NCBI RefSeq assembly: GCF_014898055.3
Contig: NW_026555331.1
Span: 103,562,684 to 103,626,683 of the forward strand
Direction: 5' to 3'
Source: Talpa occidentalis
Taxonomy: Eukaryota > Chordata > Mammalia > Eulipotyphla > Talpidae
Length of the DNA stretch: 64,000 bases
The position numbers and the translations under genes are program-made. Every line of letters starts with the position of its first letter. Positions within the stretch are counted from its first letter, which is position 1. The notes under the pieces were generated by a model. The model was not told the DNA's origin, did no database searches, and saw only the letters and a list, made by a program, of their open reading frames with translations. Of this stretch, positions 44,985 through 58,185 are shown one piece after another.

Positions 44985-45445
44985 ACTGGAAGGAAGTCTG
45001 GTAAATTGGGTTCTGGCTCTGCCACTGCTGACCAAAAGCAGTTCCCAGCCTCTCTGGACTGTAGTTTCCTCACCAGAACTGTTAGATTGGATTCAGAATG
45101 TCATTTTAACTTGCTCATCACAGTGTTAATTCTGAGGGATGCTAATAAATGTTACTTTAAAAATGGCATATGTGGGGAGGTTTCCACTCTTAGACATATT
45201 GAGTTAAACAAAGTTTAACTTAATTTTCTTCAGGATTTCTCGGTGCTGTTCGTATGTTAACATATGCAGTGAACCCTTAAGTATGTATTTGGAGGGATGG
45301 AGTGGTTATTGTAGGCAGTTTTCTTAAACTGATTCAAAGACGAGTACTTGGGTCATGTCACTCAACCTTTCCGGGTTTTGTTTCTTCATTTACACCATGA
45401 AGGTAATAATACAAGACCAGGGCAGGTATGAGGTGCTAATGAAAT
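44985..45445 (+). repeat. Two MIR relics
   Basis: Sense MIR-like pieces at about 44985-45130 ('ggttctggctctgccactgc', 'gtagtttcctcaccagaact') and about 45300-45445 ('catgtcactcaacctttccg', 'tttcttcatttacaccatga'). Confidence 0.6.
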
Positions 45446-47840
45446 CCCTTGATATTCCTTCTGTGTGGGGGGTTCTTCTCATTCCCTCCCAGTGCCCTCT
45501 TGGTTAGCTAATTGGGGACTGATAAAATGTCTCCTCTGCCCTGAGGCCAGCTCTGACCGTACGCATAATACAGTCAGGGGCATTCTTTCTATACATGACC
45601 CACCTCATGTCCCCACATGCCTTTCTGGTAGCATTTCATCTGACACCCCTAACGTTAGCCCTCAACCCACAGTTTCATACAGAACACATTCTAGATGAAT
45701 TACTGTCATACTGCAGGCAAAAGGCCTGCAGACCCTTCTTCAGAAGAGCTTGGAGAAAGTCTGTAATCCCAGGGATGTTTGCTTCTTTGAACTTGGAAAA
45801 ATGGTTGTCCTGAGGGTGAACTAGAACTCCCAGTTAAAGTGCCTTGTCTCTCATTTCTCTACAGCAGTAGACCTTGAAATGGTAATGTAATCGTCCACTC
45901 GTGAGGTCGATGTGGCAGTCAACAAATGCTTGGCTGGACATTACTATTTTCATTGATCAAAGCGCCCATTCAATGAAATATTTTGGTGAAATATTTTTAG
46001 ACAAACTTGTTTCTGATAAGATACTGTGCCTAGTGCAGTATGTGTGTTTTCGTGTGTGTGTTGTAATAGTAGTAGTCGTAGTCGTAGTTGTAGTAGTAAA
46101 AGAGACATTCAATAAATAGCTGATGATTAAGTTTGTGAACATATTGCAAAATTTTCTGAGGACTCAACCCACCCCCTGACCCTCAGCCCCTCCCTTGCTA
46201 TATGAGGCAAGAAAGCAAAGCCATCCTCATAGACTTAAAGTGTGAGCGGGCTCCATCCCATTGCTTACTCAGGCATTCTGCTGCATGAAGCTAAAGCCAG
46301 ACTTCTCATACCCACTGTGACCAAGGAGCTAGATAAAGAAGATTTAACAACAATTTTATGTAAAGAAGATTTAATATGAAGTCCTTAGCCTTTGTAGCTC
46401 TGCAATGCATTCTTTAAAAAGAGAAATATTAAATCTCACATTGCTTTCCTCTAGCATCAGCATATCTTTAGGTTGGGACAACTCAGAACTAGAAACCCCT
46501 CCTCTCAAGGGTAGTTACCTTCTTAATGCCAGTGACTCACTGTTCCTGTCTATACAAACCAAATTCAAATTTGTGCTTTTTGGAACAGCTCTCAGAGAGT
46601 AAAATCTGTCTGACTGCTTCCCCAGTTGGAATCCTCTCTTTGATTGTCTAATAAACTCTTTGTCTATCACTGAAACTTCATTTCCAGTTAACAAGTTGAA
46701 TAGGTTAGGATTTTCTCCAGACGCATGCAACTATCCCATCTAACTCCACCTAAAGCTGAAGCCCAGGCCGACTTTAAAAAGCAATTGAAAAGTAATTTAA
46801 AACTTTACTAAGGTCCTGTAGAAAACACCAAAGGTGTCTAATTTTAACAACTAAAACTTTCTTAAAAGCCTCTGTTCTTGTCTACCTGTTTGTCTGTCTG
46901 TCTGTCATCTACCTATTTATCTCACATGACCCTGCAGCTTTTTCAACCCCCTGACAACTTTAGCCTCTTTGCAAACTTCTAAATCCCAACCTTTTATACA
47001 TACTATTGTCTTTCTCCCCTTTCTTTAATCTTCCATTCTATTCCTTGCAGTTCTCCCAGATCTCAATGTAAATCCATCAAGATAGTCTCTGAAACTCTAG
47101 GTTTCTGCTCGCATTAATTCTAACCTGGGCAGTCATAGTCTAGAAGTAGTTTGGCAATGACAGTATTCTCCTGAAGATGGGTCAGAAGGGCTGAGGGGGG
47201 AGTGTGGAGCATGCTGGGGTAGAGAGTGGGGGAAGGTTGGCAGCACTACAGGTTATTATGATTTATTTTTTCTGGTCACAGAAGTGAATATATTGAAAGC
47301 CTCCTGAAACTCCTGATTTTATTTGTTCATTTATTTATGAAAACAAGTTTACCTTGTTTTGCCTTCCTCTTTGTAGGTCTACATGCCAAATTCGTCCTCT
47401 GACCTTCAGGAAACCTTGCCTAAACACACAATGTAAAATCAACCTCATTTTAAAGTACCATCCAAGAAAGAGACTGTGAGTCTACTTGTCAATCCATTAC
47501 AAGGATTAGCAACTTCTTTAGGTAGTTGTTTTAAATCCACGTGTGCCATGCTACATGTTAAATCCAATCTATGGCCAGATCACTTAGGTCTCAGGTAAAA
47601 TGATCAGAAGCCTGGTGTGAAGCCACAGGGTAGGGAGGAAACTGGTGGGCTGGAGCATATGCCCTCACGGCCCACCAAAATTCAAGCCTCAGAAACACCG
47701 ACTTCAACTGTGCTGGAGATGGAGACAGAAAGACCAAACCTGGCCTTGGGTGGGACACAGCCTACAGGGAGGCTGAGAATTACAACCATGCTTTATGGAA
47801 AGATAATGAAATGTTTTCTTAATCTTTTATTTCCTAGTTG
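45446..47840. other. Intergenic, simple repeats only
   Basis: Contains a GTA/GTC trinucleotide run at 46063-46097 and a GTCT tetramer run near 46889-46906. No gene or other clear repeat was seen. Confidence 0.45.
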
Positions 47841-47845
47841 AATGT

Positions 47846-48085
47846 TTTTTTTTTTTTTAAGATTTATTTATTTATGCATATAAGAGCTGGGATACAGGCC
47901 AGAGGTTTGGGGGGTGAGAGGATTCACCAGAGACAGAGTGAGGAACAGAACAGGTGGATTGACTGAAATACACTGCTGAGGGGAGCAGCCGGCGAGACAG
48001 AAGAGGTCTGCTGTGCCATGTGAGTAGCTCCCTGGACTGGGATCAAACTCACGCTGCAGAGGCTGCGGATAACTCCATAGGTTGC
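47846..48085 (-). mobile_element. tRNA-derived SINE, older subfamily, 5'-truncated
   Basis: Minus copy; 3' side TTTATGCATATAAGAGCTGG. It breaks off inside the head at ATAACTCCATAGGTTGCC, where the T-run of the next SINE begins, so its last 30-35 bp (the 5' end) are missing. Confidence 0.88.
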
Positions 48086-48371
48086 CTTTTTTTTTTTTTT
48101 AAAGATCTATTTATCCATGCATACAGAGCTGGGGCGCAGGCCAGAGATGTGGGGGGTGGGGGGCAGGAGAGGCTCCACCAGAGACAGCGTGGGGAACAGA
48201 ACAGGCAGACTGACTGAAATACACTGCTGAGGGGAGCAGTGGGTGAGACAGGAGAGGTCTGCCTTGCTATATGGGTTTCTCCCTGGCTGGCTGGGGATCG
48301 AACTTGTGCTGCAGAGACTGTGGATTGCTTCATAGTGCAGTGCTTTACCCCTTGCGCCACCAGGGAGGCCC
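48086..48371 (-). mobile_element. tRNA-derived SINE, second half of tandem pair
   Basis: Minus full-length copy beginning at the T13 run, ending CCACCAGGGAGGCCC at 48357-48371. It abuts the previous SINE with no unique spacer. The missing 5' end of the first copy does not reappear to the right, so this is not a simple insertion with duplication. Confidence 0.9.
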
Positions 48372-49300
48372 GGCATTGCTGCATTTAAACCATAGACCAT
48401 TTATTGTGTCCAGCAGTTGCACCGCTGCTGCAAGCACATTCACTGTATAAGGCAATTTTGCCATAAAAAATAAATTCACAAAAAATAAAAGAGGGATGGT
48501 CATTAAAAAGGACATAATGAAACATGAAAAATTAATAAAATTAAAAAGACATACTCATCAGAAATCATATCACCATTTCTCTTTAGGGCTTATGAATAGC
48601 GTGATCCTTCTTTGTCTCCAACTTCTAATATTTTGAGATAAATTTGGTAAAAATGGCATTAGAAAACAAACTATTGTATGTAAATTAGAATCGATTGCTA
48701 ATGCTCTCAAGGATTGTTGTGAATTATTAGTCACCTTTTTTATATATGCCATAGCTTGGTCAACTTTTGTTTTTGACAGGGGGAAGGGCAGACTGTGCTC
48801 ACTGCAAGAGTTGCAAACTGAGAAATTATCATTTTTGAGTAGACTACAATCTTGTTTTCTACTCTCTTATTTTATTCTTCCAAAAAGTTTTCTATCAAGT
48901 TGGTTTACAGAGTTTTATCATCTGTCCCCAAGCCCCTCATGTCTACTAGTCACTAATAGACCATTATGAGGGCTAAGATTTATATAATATAAAATTGGGA
49001 GTACTGTGTCAGTTGAAACAAAACTGTCAAAACAAACTTTCAACTATTTATTTTATCTTTTATAGCAAAAGTGCTTTAGATGTTTGGCAAAAAAACTTGT
49101 GGCAAATCACTTACAGGGAAAGTACCTAGAACCAACAATCCTTTGAAATAAGTACCATTATTCCCATTGTATAGATGGGCCTATTATGAATTATGAAGAA
49201 GATTCATGGAAAAGAGATCATAGATACCAATTTGGAAATTCTCTGAGAGGGGAATTGATAAAGACTGTCTTGTACAAATGTCATGTCGATGAGACCGTCT
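48372..49300. other. Intergenic, nothing recognised
   Basis: AT-rich; no gene or clear repeat. Confidence 0.45.
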
Positions 49301-49309
49301 AAAACCCCA

Positions 49310-49550
49310 CCTCCCAGCTACCTCACCCCTGCCCTCCCTCTGCCTTGCTTTATCTTCTCTATAGAGTTACTGCCTCTATCTCCTTTACTTACCTGTTTGT
49401 TTTTATCTTTCTCCCCTGTACCACAAAGGCAATATAAACTATTTGTGCAGGCAATATAAACTATTCTGTTCACTGTGACACCCCATCTGCCTAGACTAGT
49501 GTCTTGTATATAAAAATTGCCCTAAAGATATTTGTTGAATGAATAAATGA
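49310..49550 (+). repeat. L2 3' end
   Basis: Sense L2: 'ctcccctgtaccacaaaggc' then 'atttgttgaatgaataaatg' at about 49529-49548. The segment GCAATATAAACTATT is duplicated at 49429-49443 and 49450-49464. Confidence 0.7.
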
Positions 49551-49889
49551 AGGAATAGAAGTGGATGATCTCTCACAACTGGAAGAGATTTAGAGAAGGG
49601 TGGACAGAAGGTAAGGAAGAGAAGATCCCAGCGGAGACTAAGGAAATTTAAGGGGCAGAAGGCAAAGCCATGGAGGACAATTCCTAATAATGAAGAAAGT
49701 GGACAGTATCAAGAGGACACCAGTGGGCAGCAAGGTCAGGTGTTGCTGAGAGCTTAAAAATGGCCAGGACCATTCCATTTAGAGTGAGTTCTCTCTGGTA
49801 ATGTTGCTCAGCAACTTGATGTGGTATTGAGACTCAGCCAACCATGAGGTTTAGAGTTCCAGAACTGCATTGCTTGATGATGTAAAGTT

Positions 49890-50010
49890 TGGTCAATCTT
49901 TGATCACCTGTGCCTTGGTTTCTTTACTTGCAACATGGGTGTAATACCTTACCTTGAAGCATAATTTTGAGAATGAACTGAATCACTTATTGTACATGAA
50001 AGTCAGGTAT
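49890..50010 (+). repeat. MIR fragment
   Basis: Sense MIR: 'tgccttggtttctttacttg', 'caacatgggtgtaatacctt' and 'agaatgaactgaatcactta'. Confidence 0.6.
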
Positions 50011-53000
50011 ATGTGTGAATTAATATGACTCATTGATTTGCAGTAAATAAAATAAATATATAAAACTAAAGAAAGTTAAAATTAATGACCATTATTATTT
50101 GGGAATAGTTGATTTTAAGACAAAACAAAATACAGGCTTATTCTTGCTGTTATTTTCAAACACCATGCAGATTCACTTGAAAGTGAGCACTTCTATTTAT
50201 AAGTTTGATTTTGGGATATTTTCTTCTTCATACTACTTTCTGGGTTTTCATGCACTTCCAGCCTAGGCTATTTATGCAAATGCGTAACTTGGAAGTCAAG
50301 AGGCAACAACATTTCAGTTCTCTGTCAATTGGGCTAGAGTGCTGCTTCCAACTGAAGTGCTGCTTCCTTCCCCGACTCTCTCCCAGGACATCTTGTTTTT
50401 CACCCTCTGTGGCCAGGAGGTTACATATTTGTGACTTCCTAAAAAATCACCAGTTATATTTATGTATTAACCTTTTATGTAGCTGATTTGGAGATAAATT
50501 TAGTCTCGGTGACGGAAATTTTAACATTTTCTGAATATTTTCCTCTAAATTCACAACCATATTTGGCAGCAAAGAAGCTGTGGGATGAATAAGCTTCCAT
50601 GTTGCTTAGCTGTAGATAGGGAAATGCTGGCAGAAATTTGCAAGCATTTGCATATATACAATTGTCTGTCTGATGTTTGCCTCCATGCTTTTTCTTCTCC
50701 TCTGCCCCTTGTTCCCTTTGTGCAGTGAATTACTAATACAATACAGATAATGAAATTTCTGATCCCAGCCTGCACAGCAGACACACATTTTGGAAGGTAT
50801 CTGGGGAAAATGGATAGGTTCTCTTGATCTTGTTGCTTTATCCAGACAAGGAACCAGAGAGGAGAAAGTAATTACAGGGACTTGTCTTTGAAGGTAGAAT
50901 GAGTGGCACTGACAGGATTTCTTTTCAGAGGATGTTGTAGAGATGCTATTTTCTTATTAATACCAATAGGTATTTCCCTGGAAATAGAGTTTACTTATTA
51001 AAATGTGTGTTCAGCAGATGGGACACTGTCTGCAGGAAGCAGAACAAGTTCCGTCCTTGTGATTTCAGAACACAGTGGGTCTAAAGGGCTGGTGAAGTTT
51101 GCCCCCAGGATAGAGGCATTCCCCAGGAAAGACTCAAGAGTGCAAATACTAGAGGCAGGAGAAAAGCAAATTTGCTTCTAAAAGCATCTTTTGGTGCATC
51201 AGGGCTCCTCTGTATTCAGGGGCCACCAGGTTCTTGCAGCAGAAGCTTGGCTCTGTCAGGCAACCAGAGATGGTGACTCAGCAACCCTGATTAATCAGGT
51301 GTTGGTAATATCAGAAATGGTCTGCTTACCTGACTTCAGAGTGTGATCCTAGAAAGTTCCCTGGAGAAAAGAGCTGAAAAGTGAGTTTAATTGGAAACTT
51401 TTTAGGGTAACAACATTTTCTTATATCTATCCCTGGGGTGGGCCAAAGTTAATCAAACCCAGGCTTTTATAACAATGAGATGAATAAATAATGCAGTTTA
51501 ACGGTCGGTGTCCTATGCAATCATTGGCATAACATGATCACCTTGGGTTGTAAAAGTGTGTGTCTCCTCTTTTTAAGTTATCCCTGATTTTACCTATTGC
51601 TGACCTTTTACGATACGTCTTGTAGTAAACACCAATTCTGTTTGCTGAACAGATTTCTAAACAACCCAAGTTTATGCTGACAGCTTATATGAAAAGAACA
51701 AATATTTGCTTTTTATTTCATGTAAATACTTGCATGCTGTCAAGCAAGACAGGTTTAAAGAGGCTCAGATTTTGTCTTTCATAGCTCACTAAGGGACAGC
51801 TAATCTATATCAGAAATAATTTTAGATGTAGAACTGCAGCGTGTAAAATACAGACCTCCCACTGGTTGAAATGACGTTAGTTGAAGAAAAAAATTTAGCT
51901 GAAAAAGGTTATGAAATGTTTATTTTGTCATATAGCTTAAATATGTCAGGAATGAAATAAAAAAGAGAGAAATGGTTTAGAAGACTGTTCCAACAGCTAT
52001 TACTCTATTGGAAATTAGTTTAGTGGTATTATAACACTTTAAATAGACATATATGAAATGATATAACTTTACATCAGAACAGTTTAAGTAAAAAACAGCC
52101 ATAACATTATTCTAGATGAAGTCGATTCTTTCCTCGAAATTACCAGTGTTCAAGAATTCACCGAGTTGTGGGTTTTTTTTTTTTTTTTTTTTTTGCTTTG
52201 TTTGTTTTGCTTCCTTTCAATTCTTTCTTGGCATAGCCCATGATGAAGCAGGAGGAAGTACAGTATTGTGGTTGTGGTTTTGTGGTGGAGAGTGAATGAA
52301 AGAAAATTTCTTGAACAAATGAAAACAATATTCATCCTAACAATGCCCATTGGGCTCCACCCCGTGGAGACTTACGCTAGTATGTAAAATTCATTTGCAG
52401 ATATAATGAATACCAATCTGAGTATGAAATATTCATTATGTGCCATGTTGTTTCTGTTTGGATTCATGCTGTCTGCCATTTTAGGTGGGATCATGGATGA
52501 CTTTTTCCCTCTGACTCTGCCTGTTTCACGACGCCTTCCGTGCAGTGTTACCTGCACAGGTCAGCTGCAGAGCTGCCTCCTGCCCTGACTGTTACCTCAC
52601 TTTCTTTTATACACCGGGGAATTGACTGTTCAGGTACTGCCATTTGCATTCTACAACACATGTTCTAACACGGAAGGAGAATTTTAATAAGACCTCCAAG
52701 GGGGCTGATGATATTTTTAGAAGGAAGGTTTCCTACAAGGGAAGTGCATGGAACTCCCAAGAGAAAGCTGTTGAAAACACCCCCTTGCAGAGGAACCTGT
52801 GTCATCCCATTTTATTGTCTACCTGTCACCATAGCCCTTGCATGATTCTGACAGGCTGCTCTTTTCTCTTGTAGCCAGTGCTGCTTAATGTCATTTTCTT
52901 GGTTGAACATCTTTATTCCTGACTTGTTACAAATCATTAACTAGTTTCCAGGTTTCAGTGTCCTGGCTACTTTTGACTAGTAAGTCATTTGGCATAACAA

Positions 53001-53849
53001 GGTTTTTCTTTATCTACTTGCTAAAGAAAATCTCTACATGAAATGATCAATGTCCCACTTTTTATGAATCCTAGCAGATAGGAAGTGCCTGTCATCGGCT
53101 GCAAGACATCTTTTCTGAAAGCATATTCTAGCTCATATAATAGAGCTTGACAGACACACTAGGTAACGATTATACTGTCTGTAGAAGCTTCAGACAATTG
53201 AGGTGAAGAGCAGAGAATTTTACAAATATGCTTACTTGTGATGATTTCAAATAAACATAAAAGCAACATTGTTTTAAATTAGATTTCTTAAATGAAATGT
53301 TTTCAAACATAAAATTGTTTGAATACATTGTGAAAAGCGTTCAGTAGTTTTAACAGTTGTCAATTTCTATAAACACACTTTTAAAATGTTATATGTAGTA
53401 TTGCTAAGAGGAGGACTGGCTGCTTTTGGACACTCATGTTAAAAATAATAGGTACAGACATGTGGTTTGAAGACATATTGCTAAAATATTAGAAAAAACT
53501 TAGACTTTAGTTTGCTTTTGCATAAAGCTACTCACGCATGAAATTAATGTAACTAGAAATTTAGATCTTTTCCTAAATTACTCCCTATTACTAAGGTTTT
53601 AAAAGTATACTTATAAATGTACTTAAATGTACTTAAATGTTATGAACAAATCTATTAATGAGATATCCTAATATTTAAATCCAAAGTAGGATTATTTATT
53701 GATCCTTGTTCAATTGATGGGATAAAGAAAATTTTAAAAAATCGATTACTGATCTAGAATTCTATTAGACTCTGTCTTATAGAAATGGTTGAGCAAGTGC
53801 ATAAACATGTATGTCCAATGTATGTGGCATTGTTTTTCAATTGTGAAAA
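50011..53849. other. Intergenic, repeat-poor
   Basis: No transposon or gene recognised; a T22 run is at 52173-52194. Several pieces (50200-50800, 51000-51400, 52400-52600) read like unique, possibly conserved DNA. A decamer AAATGTACTT repeats near 53612-53640. Confidence 0.4.
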
Positions 53850-54060
53850 ATCTGAGATAGCTTAATAATCTATTTATAAGGGAATGGATAAACGCACCAT
53901 GATATCTCTGTACAATGGAACATTATATTGTTACTAAGAGAATGAGCTACAAATGTACTTGCCAATATGGAGAACACCTTTGACACATTGTTGGGTGAAA
54001 AAAGCAAATTGCAGCCCAGAGTATAGAATGTGATACCATTTTTGCGTGTAAGTAGAACTG
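53850..54060 (+). mobile_element. L1 3'-region fragment (sense)
   Basis: Sense L1 tail region: 'tctgtacaatggaacattat' at 53907-53926, 'gctacaaatgtacttgccaa' near 53946 and 'tgttgggtgaaaaaagcaaa' at 53989-54008. Confidence 0.65.
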
Positions 54061-56096
54061 TCCTCCTACCCGCCACCCGCCCCCCATCTCTGGATGAGCC
54101 TCCAGTAAGGATGCACACCAGATGACCTCTAGGTGTGAAGGCATGTGGGCAATAAGAACAACAACCTTTTGCTCATAATACTTCCATATTATTTGAATTT
54201 AGATCTTCTAATGTTTATAGACCCTCTGAGTTAATCTGACTATCTGATGAATAATTTAAGAACAAAATTGCATGTCATAGAAAGGACAGGATGAAAAGAG
54301 ATAAGTGTAACTACTTGCAATTTCTAACAAAGAAGCATAGCTTCCTTCCTTTCCATTACCTCTAGCACTTAGAGCATTTGTGTTTCTCTAGGTATTTTAA
54401 CAGCAGAACCTCAAAATCCAGGTGCACATTCTGTCAACCCTGCGTGTGTGTCATTCCAGGCAGCGGCTGTGGTCCTCAGTTGGTTTCTTGGTGCTGTATT
54501 TCAAATCAGCTCATAAATTATTAATGGTACATGTGTAGGTCAGAGACACACTAACCCTGACAATCATTCCATAATATTCTCTCTTTAGCATTAGAAGAGA
54601 AGAGAAGAGAGTAATCAATATGCACCATCAGAGGTACATTTCACATAGATATGGTGTATGCACTTAGAAAAAAAGAGTCAGATCTTTACAAAAACCTGTC
54701 AGCCTGGCATTAATCTTGTATTATGAGTAATGTGGCTATCTATGAATCTTTAATATTTTTTAAATGATGAAATTGTATGGTATGCTCTACCAAAGCAAAT
54801 TTGATAAAACGTGAGAATAGTTTGATCAATGAAGATGTTGATATACATGAATAAAAAAAAATTTAAACCTACTTTATTAAAGCAGAAAAAGCAGAAGCTG
54901 TATCTTGACCTTGGGGTAAATTTTCATCCCCAATAAACTTAGTTCTACCATTATTCATAATGTCTAGAAATTACTCTTTAAACAAGTTACAAAATAATTG
55001 TTTGGCTAAAATCATCACTCTTCTAGACTAGTTGCTCTGGCAATATAATACTAGCAACCAGTGTGGTGCTGGCTTCTCCATGATAATAGAAACCATATTT
55101 GAAAATTCCTAACAAACATTTAGATTAATGTTTCATATATAAGATGTAGCAGTGCTTGAGAAAGATTGTGAATCCAATGACTGGTTAGAAATATTGTTAT
55201 ATTCATTTTTTTCCCCATGAAGTTATCCTGGAATAATTTATTCCAGGTTTAATTTTCAGTGAAAGTAAGAAAAGTAGATCAAGAACTTTGCTTATGAAAT
55301 TTGCCTAATGAAGAAATTTTAATCAGGGCTTGTTGAACTGAAGATGAAAATATAGTTTGTTTCTACAGATTTGAGAAGAATTAACATGTATCTGATTGTT
55401 AATATTTGATTCTTATTTAATTATTTATGATATCAAGGAATGAATCTGTCAAGTAAATAATGAAATGCGTACATGCAGCATATGTAATTAGGTTAGGTGC
55501 ATAAATCCAAAGTGTTCACTTTATAGTTGTCAGGGTAAAATTTATTAATAATGAGAAATGTTAAGTGAAGAAAATTCTTAACACAGTCTACCTCATTAGT
55601 GTGGATTATAGCAATTGTTGGTCGAAGAAGGGGAGGAGGAAGAAGGGAAGTTAGGCTTCATTTTCCTAGTTGTGCTTTTATTATTTTAAAATATTAGTCA
55701 ATTGGAGCACATTTTATTTTCTCCTGTTTAGAAATGTATGATTTGAACAAATGAGTTGTGGGTTTGAATGTTGCAAGTGGTATAATTCCACTCTGAAACA
55801 ATACAGACCCCAGGGTTTTTATATCCAAACAATTGTTTATGGGCAAACATTTAACTAATATTTGAAAGTTAAAAAACTTACTTTTATGATGGAACTATCA
55901 GATTCTACTCTTAAAATTTGGATTTAAATTCACTGTACATGTGACAAGATAGCAAGCAATGCATTATCAGCTGGGCTTTTCCATTTTTAAACTCTTTTCT
56001 TCATTAGCTTGGAATGAAGGAGAGAAGTACCTAATCAAGTATGTTCCTTTTCCCCTGGGCTTGCCTGAGCTGCTGAGACACATAATGAAACAGGAA
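54061..56096. other. Intergenic, nothing recognised
   Basis: AT-rich, no gene or repeat supported. A poly-A is present around 54855. Confidence 0.45.
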
Positions 56097-56620
56097 TTTT
56101 TTATGGTAAAAAAATTATATTTAGAATTAGCCAGCTGGACTCAGTTTAAATGACCCTGATTTTGTTGGCAACATGCAAAGCATCCTAGTCAGGATCTGGT
56201 GGAACATACACCTTCTTCTCTCCGTAAGGTCTGATCAGGGCGTTGACCTTGGCTGCGTCAATGTCGCAGAGCTTCAGAGCTTGTGTGGCCTGGTCTGTGG
56301 TGTGGTCGGCACCAGCTCGCTGACCTTGACATCCACAGTGGCCACGTGTGGTGTTGCTGTCTGTCTTCTTCATGGCTGATTCGGTGGTTGTGGGGAATCT
56401 GATGATGGCACAATGCCACGCTTGTCTCTCCTGAGGATGCTCTTCCCAGGGTATTTGGGGTGCCTTCAGAGTTACAGTGTCTTGGGCTGCGGGAAGGTGG
56501 GTGATTACAGATGCCTTTCAGCACTGCTTTCTTGGCCTTCAAAGATTTTGCTTTGGATTCAACTTTGGGAGGGGCAGGAGTTTCCTTCCTTGCTTACAGT
56601 GCCATTTTCACGAAATAGGG
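56097..56620 (-). pseudogene. RPL23A processed pseudogene
   Basis: Minus-strand copy of the mRNA for large-subunit ribosomal protein uL23 (RPL23A). The CDS-homologous part runs from the ATG at 56605 to the TAA at 56146-56148, about 460 bp against 471 in a functional gene, without introns. The frame has a TAA at codon 4 and then small indels; recognisable pieces are KAKKAVLKG near the start and KVNALIRPYGEKK near the end. The 3' UTR stretch and a short A-tail remnant (TTTTTT on + at 56097-56102) follow. These mark a retroposed, non-functional copy, most likely moved by L1 machinery. Confidence 0.93.
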
Positions 56621-57889
56621 ATTTGAGGAGACCTTGGGTACTTGTGAGTGGGGTTTGATGTAGGTAGCATTAGGGAGGAATCTCTGGATATGATAGAATA
56701 GAGTTGAGAGGACACATTCTCTGTCTCTGAGGATCTAGTATGGACCCTGCCTCTGCAGGGACCTGGCTGAGTGGGTGCCACTGACTCTGTATTAAAGAAT
56801 TTGATTTGATAACCTGGTTAGCCTAAGTTCTGTTCTTAATACTAATCATTAATAGCACTGTGTGGTGTTAAGGGCAATCAACCAGAAAACAGGATAATGT
56901 AATTCTACTTTGCCACTGACTGGCAGGGCAACTTCCAGAAAGTTCCCTAAACCCTAGGGCCTCACTTTCTTCAAATTGGAGGGCTGTAATTCTGGTTTTA
57001 GTGGTCTCTGTGCCACAGGGGTAATGTTCAAAATCATCTGATTTTGTGTAACTAGTTCCATGAGCATCTTGAAAAAGGAGGGGAGAGAGGTAGTATTATT
57101 ATAGGAACATTCATCATCTGACTGGGTATTGTTATAGAGGCAGTTATACATTTATTAGAAGATGGAAGATATAATCACAAAAGGAAGTCCGTGTATTATT
57201 TTAATAAATGATATGAATCTAATTATAGTTGCCACTTAAGAACTTTCTTGCCTCACATAGATAAAAGTTAAAAGAGAAATAAAAGTCCTAGTTAGAATAA
57301 GGAAGTAACATTAAAAAACAAAACAAAATGTAGGTTGCAATTTTCCCATCTGCCCTGATTAAAAGAGGGGATTGGTTATTTAATAATTTTTTCTTCAAAA
57401 GATTTTGTGATTCATAGGTTTTCAAGACAGTAATATCTTGATGGGGAATAATCCTGCTAAGAAATCATTTGCTAAATAAATGGAATTGTTTACTGTCCAC
57501 CTGACCTGAATTCTTAGATGTTTACAAACTAAAGAAATTAGGGCTAAATGACTTAATTCAGTTAAGCACTAATTTTGTTAAAGGTAAACCTTTGTGTATA
57601 GTCCAAAATATGGTTTATTATTTAGGAAATCAAAAGAGAAAACATGATTTTACACCCCCTAAGAAAAATATGGGTTGAATTCAGCCATTTCAGTGTGACT
57701 CAATTATAGTATTTTTTCAAATACACATTTTATAGAAAGAACCAATATAAGAATAATCTAAGTGTGACTATTTTTAACTTTCAAATAAATATCATACGTT
57801 GTAGAGAGAATCTTCTAGTTGTCAACAGTCCTTATTCTTTGGGAATCATCCTTCCCTACCTCCCAAAATCTAGATTCTTGAGAAAAAGT
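56621..57889. other. Intergenic with one MIR relic
   Basis: A sense MIR-like piece at about 56895-57010 ('ttgccactgactggcagggc', 'cctcactttcttcaaattgg'). Otherwise nothing recognised. Confidence 0.45.
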
Positions 57890-57901
57890 AATTGTTTATT
57901 T

Positions 57902-58173
57902 ATTTATTTAAAGATTTATTTATTCATGCATACAAGAACCAGGGTACAGGCCAGATGCGCAGGAGGGTGAGAGGATTCACCAGAGACAGAGTGGGGAACA
58001 GAACAGGCAGACTGAAGAAATACACTGCTGAGGGGAGCAGTGGGTGAGACAGGAGGGGTCTGCCACGTCATGTGGGACCCTAGCCTACTGGCCAGGATTG
58101 AACGGGTGCTGCAGAGGCTACCGGCAGCTTCACAGCGCTGCTCTCAACGGCCTGCGTCACCAGAGGAGGCCCA
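57902..58173 (-). mobile_element. tRNA-derived SINE, intermediate type
   Basis: Minus copy; 3' side ATACAAGAACCAGGGTACAG, 5' end CCAGAGGAGGCCC near 58160-58172. A 12-bp target-site duplication AATTGTTTATTT lies at 57890-57901 and 58174-58185. Confidence 0.93.
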
Positions 58174-58185
58174 AATTGTTTATTT

